A DNA stretch of 64,000 bases, from the NCBI RefSeq assembly GCF_022965805.1, contig NC_133105.1, positions 26,697,208 to 26,761,207 of the forward strand, given 5' to 3'. Shown one piece after another: positions 35,720-46,615 of the stretch. Both the position numbers and the translations under genes were made by a program. Position 1 is the first letter of the stretch. Each line of letters starts with the position of its first letter. This stretch comes from Primulina eburnea. Taxonomy: Eukaryota; Streptophyta; Magnoliopsida; Lamiales; Gesneriaceae. The notes beneath the pieces are model-generated. The model was not told where the DNA came from and ran no database searches. It saw only the letters and a list, made by a program, of their open reading frames with translations.

Positions 35720-36605
35720 CTATTCTTTCAGTTCTTTCATTTCTGTAGGAGCTAATCGATAAGGAGCTTTTGAGATCGGATGAGTTCCTGTCACAACATC
35801 AATTACAAATTCGATCTCTCTATCTGGGGGTAAGCCTGTTACATCATCAGGAAATACTTCTAGAAACTCACACAAAACATCTGTATCTTTTAGTTCACGA
35901 ACTGGTGGATCAATAACTAAAACAGATGCTAAATATCCTTGACACCCCTTTTGTAATAATTTACAAGCCTTCATACAAGAGATTATCCGAAGAGGTAAGG
36001 ATATACCTGCACTTGCTACTGTGAATGGTTCAGCTCCTACTGGTGCAAACTTGATCATCTTTATGCCATAGTCAATAGTAACTCTATACTTCGATAGCCA
36101 ATCCATTCTCAGTATCACATCAAAATCGGTCATTTTCAATACTATCAAGTCAGCATACATCTGATATCCTTGGACATATAATGGACACCCCCGCACAATT
36201 TGGTCTGTTTGTAATTCTTGCCCGGAAGGTAAGGCTATGGCGAGTTGTATCTCTGTTGTACGTTGTAATGCCCAGTCTCCTTACAAATGATTCCGAAATA
36301 AAGGAATGCGTAGCTCCTGAGTCTAGTAAAATAATAGCAGTAATACCAGAAATCAAGAACATACTAGTGATCATCGATGTATCCGGATCTACTTCCTCTT
36401 TAGTCATGGAGAAAAGGCGTCCTTGTACTTTCTCAGAACTTCCTGGACAATTTTTGGCGAGATGCCCTGGCTTTTTGCAACGATAACAGACATTGGAACC
36501 CTGCATACATTCCCCGCCATGGAGTTTGCCACATTTAGGACAAGGTGGTCTGTTCTTTACGTGGAGGGGGACCTTTGCCACGGGGTTCCTCTGGTCGAGT
36601 ACCAC
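35720..36605 (-). pseudogene. Tekay zinc knuckle and aspartic protease
   Basis: CPKCGKLHGGEC and then the CCHC knuckle CYRCKKPGHLAKNC lie near 36500, binding RNA in the nucleocapsid. The retropepsin motif LLDSGATHSFIS near 36320 is intact in its catalytic DSG. A frameshift near 36180 follows (the flanking frames overlap at 36150-36196). Then come DLIVLKMTDFDVILRMDWL (usually GMDWL) and the linker to RT, FPDDVTGLPPDREIEF. It ends at a stop at 35720 in what would be KELKEQLQELL. Confidence 0.9.
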
Positions 36606-37429
36606 TGCTATCAGTCTTTTTGCCTTGTCCTGTTCCTTGACTCTTCTGAAACTACTGCTGCCTTCGTTGTTGCCTGTCTATGTCAATGTCATGTTCATCT
36701 TGTTCTTCCATAAGTGCTCTTTCTACTATCTCCCCGTATGTAGCAACTTTCGACATCTTTACATCTCTTTTAATTTCAGAGCGAAGTCCCATGAAGTGTT
36801 AGCCCTTACTGGTGTCATCTTGTGCAATATATGGTACATATTGGACTCCGGCCTCAAATTGTTGTATGTATTCCGTCATTGACATGGTCCCTTGCTTCAA
36901 ATTTAGGAAGTCACTGGATTTCTTGGCTCGTACATCTTTACTGAAATACTTGTTGTAAAACACAGTTTTGAAAGTTCTCCATGTCAATGGTCCAACCGGT
37001 AATGCAACTCTTGCACTTTCCCACCATATTCTTGCATGTTTTTGTTAAGAGAAAGATGGCACAAGTTACTTGGTCAGCATCATCCATATGAAGGTAGGAG
37101 AAGATGGACTCCAATGATTTAATCCACTCTTCTGCTACTGTTAGATCAGTGCTTCCCATGAATTCAGGAGGATTCAGACGTCGAAAACGATCATATACGT
37201 CTGTCTGAATAGGCACATGTCTGTGTACTATGGCTTGTGCTTGTGTCTGTTCATGAGTAGTCCGTTGCATCTCTAGTAGTTGTTTTATTTGTTCACCATG
37301 GACTTTTGCTTGTTGCTGGAGTAATTGAGCGAAGTCATCTACAGGTCGCTGCGCACTGCCCTCACCTTCTACTGCTGAGGCCTTGCCCTTAGATGACTCT
37401 CCTTCATGTACTTTATGTTTTGGTGGCAT
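36606..37429 (-). pseudogene. Tekay gag, capsid part, broken
   Basis: Starts MPPKHKVHEGESS at 37429. The N-terminal 110 residues are charged and glutamine-rich. Retrotransposon gag motifs follow: FMGSTDLTVAEEWIKSLESI, TWRTFKTVFYNKYF, KSSDFLNLKQGTMSMTEY. A frameshift lies near 36960, a stop at about 36796 and another near 36660. Gag would form the particle that packages element RNA. The frame is too damaged for a full protein. Confidence 0.88.
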
Positions 37430-37560
37430 CGTCGCTTATCTTAACCTACATGTAGGATACATAGACACATAACTTAGCATGAACTATGTGATACAAAGAT
37501 ACTTACTTGCCGAGTTCCCCATGCAAGGATGAAGTGCAGTGTCTTCCCTGTCGAAGAACC

Positions 37561-37576
37561 GTGGGCTCTGATACCA
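37561..37576 (-). promoter_or_regulatory. Primer-binding site of the Tekay element
   Basis: The minus strand reads TGGTATCAGAGCCCAC eight bases after the 5' LTR, a perfect initiator tRNA-Met match over its first 13 bases. Confidence 0.95.
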
Positions 37577-37584
37577 CTCTAAAA

Positions 37585-39651
37585 TGTCACACCCTTACTC
37601 TATACTTAGCATAATTACCATAATTAAAATAAGGTTTGAATGATATAACCATATTATGAAGCAAATCAAACAAGAGGCATCACTTTGATGCTTTATAAAA
37701 TTTTTGGCATGATGTCACTCCATTTTGTTTAAACCAAACCTCAAGCAATACCATATATACAACAATATCAACTATATTTTCCTATACAACTATGCACCAT
37801 ATTGTCCATATTCTCATATACATGCATATTATGTATCATCATAAACATAATATGATACTTGTTTCAAACCCTAACATTTCGTTCATTATAATACATATGC
37901 GGAAGCTATACAATAATAAGTCCCGGTTCATGTCGAGGTGAGGCACGTCACAGCATCCATTGGCAAACCGGCATCCTACGCATCTTCACTACCTGATTTT
38001 GTAATACATGAGCTACGTGAGTTTATAAAACTCAATAAGTTGGCACTTGTACGTATCAATATGCATCGAAGGAACATATATATCAATTCGTGACAACAAT
38101 GAAACTTTAAACCATGTCATATCGTAGCATATATTCATGTTCATTTTTGTACTTAGGCCTCATTAGTTAACCTGTACTACTGTGCTTGCTTTATTATATA
38201 GCTACTACTGTGTTGGACGTCAGGGAGCAACTTTTGGCAACCCCACGCCCCATGAACATATATTGGCCAATAGATTTGGTGGACTTAAAACCACCCATGA
38301 TGTCAACAAGCTCTATATCATGTAAAAATCAGTCCTTTTCCTTTCATGTTCATAACATAGCACCCATCATAAATATTCATGAGTTTCTTACATATTTAAT
38401 ACATGACATTGGAATATGGTGCTATGTTTTCATCAATAAGATACTAACAGTGTACTTATAGCAATAATCAATGGGAAGTATTTGAAATCATAATATTACT
38501 CATGTATTACTTCAAGAACATGCCAACTTACAGTCCAAACTTAAGAACACTGGTTTGAGACGGTGTTTATCGCTCTTATACTGTCAAATACATCAATAAT
38601 TCAGTCACTATTGTATAAACTAAATGAAAATCATTCATGTATTGTCATCTACATGTACCATAACTAAAAAAGAAGAAAACTTACACCCTTATGAAGTTCT
38701 TGGGATGGAGAATGGACTTATAACCTCAAAATGATGAAGGAAAGGAAGAAGGGAGCTTTGGGAGGAAGATATCTAGGTGTTATTTCGTGTTTGCTATGGA
38801 AATAGGTGAGAGGAAAGTGATAGAAATGTTTAGAACTTCGAAACTTATCTTCATATATATTAGGCGGCGCTCAGGCGGTAATAAATTACCGCTCGAGCGC
38901 GGAACTTTCTGCCCAAAAGGTGAAAAATTCGTGCACCGGCGCTCGGGCGGTCATTTTCTAGCACTCGTGCGCCACATGTTCTGTAAAATTGTCGGAATGG
39001 TAATGCACCGGCGCTCGGGCGGTAAAATCTCACCGCTCGGGCGCCACCTATTCTGCTTCTGCGCACTGCTTCATCAAAGATCGCTCCAGAAATGTCTCTT
39101 CCGTTCATAATCTGGAAAAGTGGTAAACTAGGAAGTTGTAGCTCTATGTCTTGGCATGAATCTCCAACTGTTTTCAGGTCATTTGGAGGTTTGAGTAAAA
39201 AGATATGCTCATTCTCCTAACATGTGTCTGTGTGGGAATGACGGTATACACGACACAATTCGGGGCACTTTTGGCTTGTCTTCCACAATGATTTGGACAA
39301 AACCCAAAACGTGAAAGTTGTAGCATTATATCTTAGCTTTCTAATGGTTAAGGCCTCACACAATTTGGATCAATATTCAAATCATTATGATAAAACCCGT
39401 AACAACTACCACGATTTCGTCTCATTTCTTGCAGTCCTATACCAACTTTCATTGCACTACTTCTACCTACACCTCTTACTATAACTATTTAGGCATATAT
39501 TCATTCTCAATACACCATGAACAATATAAAAGTCATGTTCAATCTCAATATTGATACCTCAATCATCACGTGAAATCTAATGAGCTAAATAACTACATAA
39601 TAAACGACATAAACGCATTATTATCATTTGTACGAGTAACCGGGCATTACA
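37585..39651 (-). repeat. 5' LTR of the Tekay element
   Basis: 2,067 bp, starting the element on the minus strand at 39651. It has the same three hairpin units (38866-39048) and TATA-like sequence (38850-38862). A 93- to 107-codon ORF inside each LTR is conserved only because the LTRs are copies. Confidence 0.95.
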
Positions 39652-40985
39652 TAAAGACTCAACACGTATAAACTGCAAGTAACAAGTACTACATAATAAG
39701 ATCGCATGCAACTTTAAAATAGGACATACATACTTTAAACTTGAACTTGCAAGATAAAACTTGAACATACGCACATACATACTGAGACGTGCCATAAACT
39801 TTTCTTAAACATGCTTGCGTACTTGAACATACTTAAACATACATAGCTTCATCATTTTTCCGTAGAGAATGTTTCAAAGCAAGTGACCCATAACATAATT
39901 CGCCTGATCAGACTAAACCACAGTACTGGTGTAACGCCCCGAAAATTCGAAGGTCCACGCAAACCACATGCATGCAATTATTAAATTATCTTGTATTTTA
40001 ATTAAATGTTTTAATTGCATGGATTAATTATGTTGTGCATAATTACATGTTTAAAATATACTTTTCTACATGGTTGCATTAAAATATATTTTTAAAGGTT
40101 ATTCGAGTTGCGATCGAGGAACGGAGACCGAGGGCTGAAAAATAGAAAATGTTTTTAATAAATAATTTTTTTAAAAATATGATTGATGCTTTTTAGTATT
40201 TTTGAAAATGAGGGGTTGTGAGGTGAATTTAATACGCCGGGACGTAAATTTTTATCAGTGTTGGATTTTCAACAAAAATATAAACGTTTTGGCAACCCGT
40301 CTAATAAATTTACAAATTTATTTAAACAAAAACTTTGGTTAAATTTTATTTATGTCCTAATTAGACTAATGAGCTTAATTTAATGACTTAATAGGCCTAA
40401 AGCCTAGTTAGTAAACTAATTAGGATATAATATGTTAATTAACATACCCCTAGCATCACGATTCACGCCACCCACTACTTTGAAAAATCTGAAATTCTGT
40501 CCCAATCTCACCATAGCACACGGCACACACCATCACTAATTTGAAGAAGAAAAAGGTTCAAGCAAAAGTTCAAGCCAAGGTGTCCCTCCATTCTCAGTCG
40601 TCAACGGATTTTCGTGCGTAAATTACGCAAAGGCACGCCTATTATTTCCTTCAAAACATCATCACATCATATTATATTTTTATGCATGAAAATTTTGGAA
40701 AAACATGGAAAACTTTGAATTATTTTCGAACTTGTAATATATGGGTTCTATAATTGAGTTTTTGATCACCTAAAACATGTTTATGTATTGTAAAAGGGGC
40801 TGCCATGATTAGGGGATGTTTAAGGGTGTGTTTACACATGTTTAAGGGTCTAGAACACACACACAAACACAGCAAAAAAAAAACGAAACAACAAGCTGGA
40901 ACCGTAGAATATATAGAAAACAGCAAGTAGGCCGTGAGTTTTGCAAAAAAATTCATGGAATTCGGTTACTGTGCATGGGACTTGG

Positions 40986-42960
40986 TGTTGGATCTGGTTT
41001 TCTACACGCCCAAACGCAGCGGAAGATTTAAAATTTTTATTTTATTTTGAAAAACAAAATAATATTGCTTTGGACGTTCGTATGATTTAACAAATTATAC
41101 ATGCATAGGATGTTAGAAATTATACCTTTGTGAATTAATCACGTGGACACCAACCGATCCGGTATTACAGATCCGGCTCTTGATGATTCCCTACGAACTT
41201 TCTTCAAAGAAATCCTTCTATCAAGTCCACGACTAGATAATATGTTCCTCTTCCAATTTGCACTAGAAAATATGGAAGATTTTTCGTAGGAGAGAAAATA
41301 ATTGAGAGACGGCACAAATTTTCTTTTTCAAAAACAAGTGGCCGAAAAGTCTTTTCTTTTTGGAGTGGAGGCTCACGTGAATCATTGGTTGGTGGCTAGG
41401 TTTAGTGTTATTTATATTAAATTAAACCCTAATTACATAATTAACATTAACGGGCTTGATTTAATTAATTGGGCTAGTCCAACTAGTTTAATTAATTTTA
41501 ATCAAAGTCCATTAAAACTTTAATTATTTAATATGTTGGACTTGTACCCCTACAAGCCCATTAAACATATTATCCACCATATTTAATTTATTAATTAATC
41601 AACTCAACTTTTGAGCTTAATAAATTAAATACATTATAAATTCAACATTTGAATTTATTATTTAAATTATAAATTCAACTCCTTGAATTTTTATCACCTC
41701 CAAAATTTAATATTTAATAAACCCAACATTTGAGTTTAATAAATTAAATTCTCAAATTTTATAAATTCAACTCCTTGAATTTATTTTCTCAAAATTTAAT
41801 TATCATAAATTCAACTCCTTGAATTTACTATATAATATAAATTCAACTTTTTGAATTTATTCTCTCAACAGGAACAAACAATCCAGTACTTGTGTGACCC
41901 TCAATGGTTCTGGGATACAGCTAGCCGTGGGTTCACAACTCTTTGTGATTCAGGACAGAATCCTTTATTCGGGCTTACCCTAGATAGCCCCATTCTTTTC
42001 ATCAACACCTTGATCAAGAATGTCAGAACTCATTTCTGATTGCACCCATCGGATCATGGTAAGAGCGTCTAGTAGCATCGCCCCATGATCCCCTAGGTAT
42101 CACTGATAGTGCCTGCAAGAACCAGTCGATTATGATTAACGTACAGTACAGCCCCTTCATCTCATATATCCCGATCGAATCTGCAACCATTGGTTCATCG
42201 AGGGTTGCATATTAATTCGATAACTATGTGATAACTATAATAGTGGCATCGCGTGTACTATTTGGAGAACTCCTTCTCCAACGTACATCTCGTACTCTGG
42301 CCAGAGATTCCATGCACTATTATTTCATTAGATCACATAGGATATCCACACCCGTAGGTGAGCGGTGAATCCCCGACTACAATGCACTGGCTCCTATATG
42401 TGTCGCAACTGTACCCAACCTCGCCACCTGATGACTCTCCTGGAGCCGGTAAACGAGTCAAAGCACAGCCCTAGCATATAGAGCCTCAGTGTTGTCCCGG
42501 GTCGTAAGGACTAATGGTGTACAATCATAACCACAGACTTATCCTCTCGATGAATGATAACCACTGGAAAGTCCGAGGGAGGGTTGTTCGGTATAATCAT
42601 CATATGACTACCCATATGCATGTTTGGACATCTCTATGCCCTTACTAAGAAACGCAGTACACAACATCACATATGCTAGTCTCGAGCTCAAGCGACCTTT
42701 ATCCATGTTTTAGGCGGCTGAATCGACTAGGAACGAATTTAGATCATACAGTATTTACAAACGAGTTTCAACATCGAATTACGATTCATTTGTATTAAAG
42801 TATAATCAAGGTCTTTATCTATGTTTGATAACATGGGTATACAGATAAAGAAATAACAAACCATGAAATAATGAATTATATTAAAATAAAGATTGTTTAT
42901 TACACTTGAGTCAATAAAATCCCTAGTCAACAGTTGACTTGTAGGGCATCTACTCTAACA
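40986..42960 (-). repeat. 3' LTR of Copia A
   Basis: 1,975 bp. Contains a ladder of AT-rich inverted repeats (41636-41860). Differences from the other LTR include 'atcaagtcc'/'attaagtcc', 'gtggccg'/'gtggctg' and two single-base deletions there. An identical 62-codon ORF in both LTRs is not a gene. Confidence 0.96.
41636..41860. repeat. AT-rich palindrome ladder in the Copia A LTR
   Basis: Six units of the form ATAAATTCAA, a 3-5 base loop (CAT or CTCC types), TTGAATTTAT, about 30-35 bases apart. The same ladder lies in the other LTR (60555-60779) and, diverged, in the old solo LTR (4440-4700). Confidence 0.88.
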
Positions 42961-42974
42961 ATCTCCCACTTGCC
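42961..42974 (-). promoter_or_regulatory. Polypurine tract of Copia A
   Basis: The minus strand reads GGGCAAGTGGGAGAT directly before the 3' LTR, adjacent to the pol stop codon at 42975-42977. Confidence 0.85.
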
Positions 42975-44782
42975 CTAGAGCCAACTACCCATAAACTTTA
43001 ATCCCATTGCTTCGCGATGCTTCTCAAACAATGGTCCTGGCAAGGGCTTCGTAAGTGGATCGGCAACGTTATCTGCAGAGGGGACTCTTTCGACTGATAT
43101 GTCTCCCCTTCCCACAATCTCCCGGATGATGTGGAATTTCCTCAGTACATGTTTGGATCGCTGATGAGACCTTGGTTCCTTTGCTTGCGCAACGGCACCA
43201 GTGTTGTCGCAGTACACCGGGACTGGATCAACTCCATTAGGAATAACGCCCAACTCTTGGACAAAATTCCTCATCCAAACTGCCTCTTTCGCTGCAGCAG
43301 ATGCAGCAATGTACTCAGCTTCAGTGGTGGAATCCGCAACGGTGTCTTGCTTGGAACTTAACCAAGAGACAGCCGCACCATTAAGCATGAATACAAAACC
43401 AGAGGTCGATTTCGAATCATCTACATCACATTGGAAGCTAGAATCAATATAGCCTTCCAATTTTAATTCTCCACCCCCATAAACCATGAACAAATTCTTA
43501 GTCCTTCTTAAGTACTTAAGAATGTCTTTCACGGCCTTCCAATGCATTGGACCAGGGTTCGCCTGATATCTGCTTGTAACACTCAAAGCATAAGCAACAT
43601 CAGGACGAGTCGATATCATACCATACATAATACTACCAATAGCTGACGCATATGGAATACGTGTCATCGTCTCTATCTATTCATCAGTTTTGGGACACAT
43701 TGATTTAGATAGAGCAATACCATGACACATTGGTAAGTATCCTCTTTTGGACTCTTCCATAGAGAATCGTTTTATATTGGTATCGATATATGTGGCTTGG
43801 GTGAGCCCCAACATCCTTTTGATCTATCTCTATAGATTTGTATTCCCAATACATAGGATGCTTCACCCATGTTCTTCATGGAGAATTTACTGGCTAACCA
43901 TACTTTAGTTGATTGCAATAATCCTACATCATTCCCAATGAGCAGGATATCATCAACATAAAGTACTAGGAATGTCACTGCACTCCCACTAACTTTCTTG
44001 TACACACACGGTTCCTCAGGATTCTTAGCAAAACCAAACTCTTTGATAGTGCTATCAAATCTGAGGTTCCAACTCCTTGATGCCTGCTTGAGACCATATA
44101 TTGATCTTTGAAGTTTGCATACCTTATGCTCACTTCCTACTGATGTGTATCCCTCGGGTTGAGACATATAAATTTCTTCTTTGATGTCTCCATTGAGGAA
44201 AGCAGTCTTTACATCCATTTGCCATATCTCATAGTCATACCATGCTGCTATGGCTAGTAGTATTCTAATGGACTTAAACATAGCAACTGGTGAAAAAGTT
44301 TCCTCATAGTCAACTCCTTGCCTTTGAGTATAACCTTTTGCAACCAGTCTTGCTTTGAATGTCACTACCTTCCCATCCGCCCCAAGCTTTCTTTTGTAGA
44401 TCCATTTGCATCCTATGGGAACGATTCCCTCAGGTGGATCCACTAATGTCCAGACTTGGTTTGAATACATAGAGTCCATTTCTGACTGCATGGCTTCAAG
44501 CCATTTGGTTGAATCAGTATCAGATAATACTTCTTTGAAATTCATTGGATCACATCCAATACAAGACTCATCATGGCCTTGTTCATGAAGAAGCGTATAT
44601 CTTGCAGGTGGTCTAATAACCCTATCAGACCTTCTAGAAGCTTGTACTTCAACTACTGGTTCTTGGGAAATGGGTTCAACTTCTATAGTTGATGGAGTAT
44701 CTTGAATTTCTTCAAGTTCTATCATCTTGCCTTTTCTATCTAATAGAAATACCTTTTCCAAAAAGGTGGCATTTCTTGAAAC
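42975..44782 (-). pseudogene. Copia A reverse transcriptase and RNase H, two lesions
   Basis: Minus strand from the left edge of the nested solo LTR. RT: GCKWIYKRKLGADGKVVTFK, QMDVKTAFLNGDIKEEIYM, KLQRSIYGLKQASRSWNLRF and the intact catalytic LVLYVDDILLIGND near 43950. A single-base loss in a T-run at about 43818 shifts the frame after IQIYRDRSK: there are four Ts where Copia B has five. A stop lies near 43680, just before MTRIPYASAIGSIMYG. RNase H continues to 42975 with GYIDSSFQ, STTEAEYIA, VYCDNTGA and ADNVADPLTK. The catalytic residues of both enzymes remain, but the polyprotein is interrupted. Confidence 0.93.
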
Positions 44783-44944
44783 AAACATGTTACGCCTTAA
44801 ACGCATACAAATCTCGAGGATGAGATTAATGTTTTTAATGCTGTAACATATCCCAAAGTTTTTGTTTTGATGATACCAAAACTTGGATTAAAAATGTACT
44901 AATGTTTTATATTGAGGCATGCAGGAAATTAAGAACAGTTTACG

Positions 44945-45412
44945 TTCGGAAGATCCGAAATGTTGTTCGGACGGTCCGAAATTGTGCAATTCAGAAGCAA
45001 AATAGAAGCTGTTCGGAAGCTGCGAGGAGAGCGTTCGGACGTTCCGAAGACGTGATCGGACGTTCCGAACACAAGCAATCAAATCACTTCAATGCGGAGA
45101 CAAATTGATATGACTGATTGATCGAGTAAGATTTCGGACGCTACGAAGACATGATCGGACGTTACGAAGTGTTGAAGATTTCAAATCTCAGGAAACGCGG
45201 GAAAGTTCGGACGGTACGAACTTGAGTTCGGACCTTCCGAAGTTGTTCATCACTGTCTGAAAGAACTGTTCGGAAGCAACGAAGTATGATCGGTTCCTCC
45301 GAAGCACATGTTCGGACCCTACGAAGTCAAGAACGGACGATCCGAAGTCATCCCAAAATTACGCAAATTGATTTCAATCAGATCGGACGTTCCGAAGCAT
45401 AAACAGAAGATC
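44945..45412. repeat. Array of about 15 TTCGGACGNTCCGAA palindromes
   Basis: Fifteen 15-base units with consensus TTCGGACGNTCCGAA: arms TTCGGA/TCCGAA around three bases. Examples are TTCGGAAGATCCGAA at 44945, TTCGGACGTTCCGAA at 45034 and TTCGGACGGTACGAA near 45205. Spacing is irregular (about 20-75 bases) and the spacers are unrelated to each other. The array ends about 20 bases upstream of TATAAATA. Confidence 0.92.
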
Positions 45413-45435
45413 CGAACCTTGGCGTTCAAGTCTAG

Positions 45436-45443
45436 TATAAATA
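45436..45443 (+). promoter_or_regulatory. TATA box of the Sirevirus-like solo LTR
   Basis: TATAAATA on the + strand, in 'tctagtataaatagg', directly after the palindrome array. It is the clearest core promoter element in the window, and sets the orientation and the U3/R boundary about 30 bases downstream. Confidence 0.75.
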
Positions 45444-45570
45444 GGCCTTTGAGGATGCATTTTCAATCATTCGATCCCACTCCACTCTCTTGTCTCTTAC
45501 AAAGCTTTCTACTATCTCTTGTGTGCGTTGATTAAAAGAGTTGTAATATCAAAAGAGTTGTAGAAAAAAA

Positions 45571-45755
45571 GTGAAAGTAATACTCTCGAGTGGGTTGTAA
45601 AGTTCGTGGCTATCCTTGGAGCCCTCAAGGCCAAGTAGACGCATCGAGGCGTGGTTGTAAATAGTGAAAGTAATACTCTCGAGTGGGTTGTAAAGTTCGT
45701 GGCTATCCTTGGAGCCCTCAAGGCCAAGTAGACGCATCGAGGCGTGGTTGTAAAA
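45571..45755. repeat. 93-bp tandem duplication in the solo LTR
   Basis: Units start 'gtgaaagtaatactctcgag' at 45571 and 45664 and end 'gaggcgtggttgtaa'. They look nearly identical, so the duplication is recent relative to the insertion. A third, partial echo ('ttgtaaaagctagcttggag') follows. Confidence 0.9.
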
Positions 45756-46039
45756 GCTAGCTTGGAGCTCCTAAAGCCAAGTCGATATAGTGATACCTCG
45801 ATCCTCATCGAGAAGGGGAGACGTAGACGATTTTTCGTCGAACTTCCATAAACATCTCTATCCCTCTTTACTTTACGCATTTACTTTACTACGCATTTAT
45901 TTTACGCACTTACTTTACGCATTCATTTTATTTGTGATTGTCCCTCAAGTCTTCCGCTTGCAATTTTTGCAAACTCGTTTTAAAAACGCTAAAGGGCCTA
46001 AAAGAACCTATTCACCCCCCCTTTAGGTTCTTCAAAACA

Positions 46040-46610
46040 CTTTTGCTTCATTTGGATGATAGAAATAATATCCAACAGACTTCTTTGGATATCCTACAAA
46101 GTAGCACAAAGTGGATCTACTATCCAATTTGTCTCCCACTGTCTGCTTCACGTAAGCAGGACACCCTCATATTCTCATGTAAGAATATTTGGGAGTTTTT
46201 CCCATCCATATCTCATATGGTGTTTTATCCACTGCTTTTGTATGGACATTATTCAATAACATTGCCGCAGTTTCAAGCGCAAAGCCCCAAAACGATATAG
46301 GCAATTCAGTAAATCCCATCATAGATCGAACCATGTCCATCAAGGTTCGATTTCGACGTTCAGAAACACCATTCAATTGTGGTGTTGCTGGTGGAGTCCA
46401 CTGTGAGAGAATCTCATTCTCTTTTAGATAACCCAAAAATTCAGCACTCAAGTATTCTCCACCTCGATCAGATCGAAGTGCCTTAATACTTCTTTCTAGC
46501 TGATTTTCTACTTCAGATCTGAACTCTTTGAACCTTTCAAATGCTTCAGATTTATGTTTCATCAAATAAACATACACATACCTCGAATGGTCATCAGTAA
46601 AGGTAATGAA
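46040..46610 (-). pseudogene. Copia A integrase, C-terminal two thirds
   Basis: Continues the integrase cut at 56531 by Copia B. It reads YFITFTDDHSRYVYVYLM, then FRSEVENQLERSIKALRSDR with GGEY (second catalytic D), PPATPQLNGVSERRNRTLMD (catalytic E), and WGCPAYVKQTVGDKL to VGYP near 46080. It ends where the Sirevirus-like solo LTR begins. The parts on both sides of each insert are in the same frame, so neither insertion caused other damage here. Confidence 0.93.
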
Positions 46611-46615
46611 GTAGG

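Larger units (their letters stand above)
30875..39651 (-). mobile_element. Full-length Ty3/gypsy chromovirus, Tekay type (8.8 kb), degenerate
   Basis: Two direct LTRs (30875-32947, 37585-39651) beginning TGTCACACCC and ending GGGCATTACA on the + strand. TSD TAAAG is perfect (30870-30874, 39652-39656). The minus-strand order is LTR, tRNA-Met PBS, gag, zinc knuckle, protease, RT, RNase H, integrase, chromodomain, PPT, LTR. The integrase C-terminus reads RRRRLEFQVGDHVFVKISP, followed by a chromodomain, which defines chromoviruses; Tekay/Del is my best lineage. All domains are present, but at least five stops and two to three frameshifts break the polyprotein. Chromodomains are thought to steer such elements to heterochromatin. 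Confidence 0.96.
30596..39929 (-). repeat. Partial X-like LTR (copy X4), split by the Tekay element
   Basis: Left part 30596-30874 and right part 39652-39929, joined across the Tekay insertion. Together they restore the family palindrome TGAGTCTAAAGACTCA, which the insertion cut in its middle. The copy starts TGTAACGTACCG and includes 'ggtcctcgggtttagcctcc' near 30766 and 'accacagtactgg' near 39917. It stops there, where the inverted X5 LTR starts, so only the first ~560 bases of this copy are present. Confidence 0.65.
44788..46034 (+). mobile_element. Sirevirus-like solo LTR inserted in Copia A pol (TSD AAACA)
   Basis: Begins TGTTACGCC, ends TTAGGTTCTTCA, with perfect TSD AAACA (44783-44787, 46035-46039). 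Removing it rejoins Copia A pol at KVF/VSRNATF, the junction seen intact in Copia B. It has a palindrome array (44945-45412), then TATAAATA (45436-45443), then a tandem duplication (45571-45755), and 'ctattcaccccccctttagg' near its end. Such a C-rich tail after 'cctattca' is typical, from memory, of Sirevirus (SIRE/Maximus) LTRs. ORFs within it come from the duplication and palindromes. Confidence 0.93.

Noticed and set aside
41851..42039. 62-codon ORF identical at 60770-60958
   Set aside because: LTR copies of Copia A; identity reflects recent insertion, not protein constraint.
45512..45880. 122-codon ORF with an internal duplicated segment
   Set aside because: Produced by the 93-bp tandem duplication in the solo LTR, which is in frame by chance.
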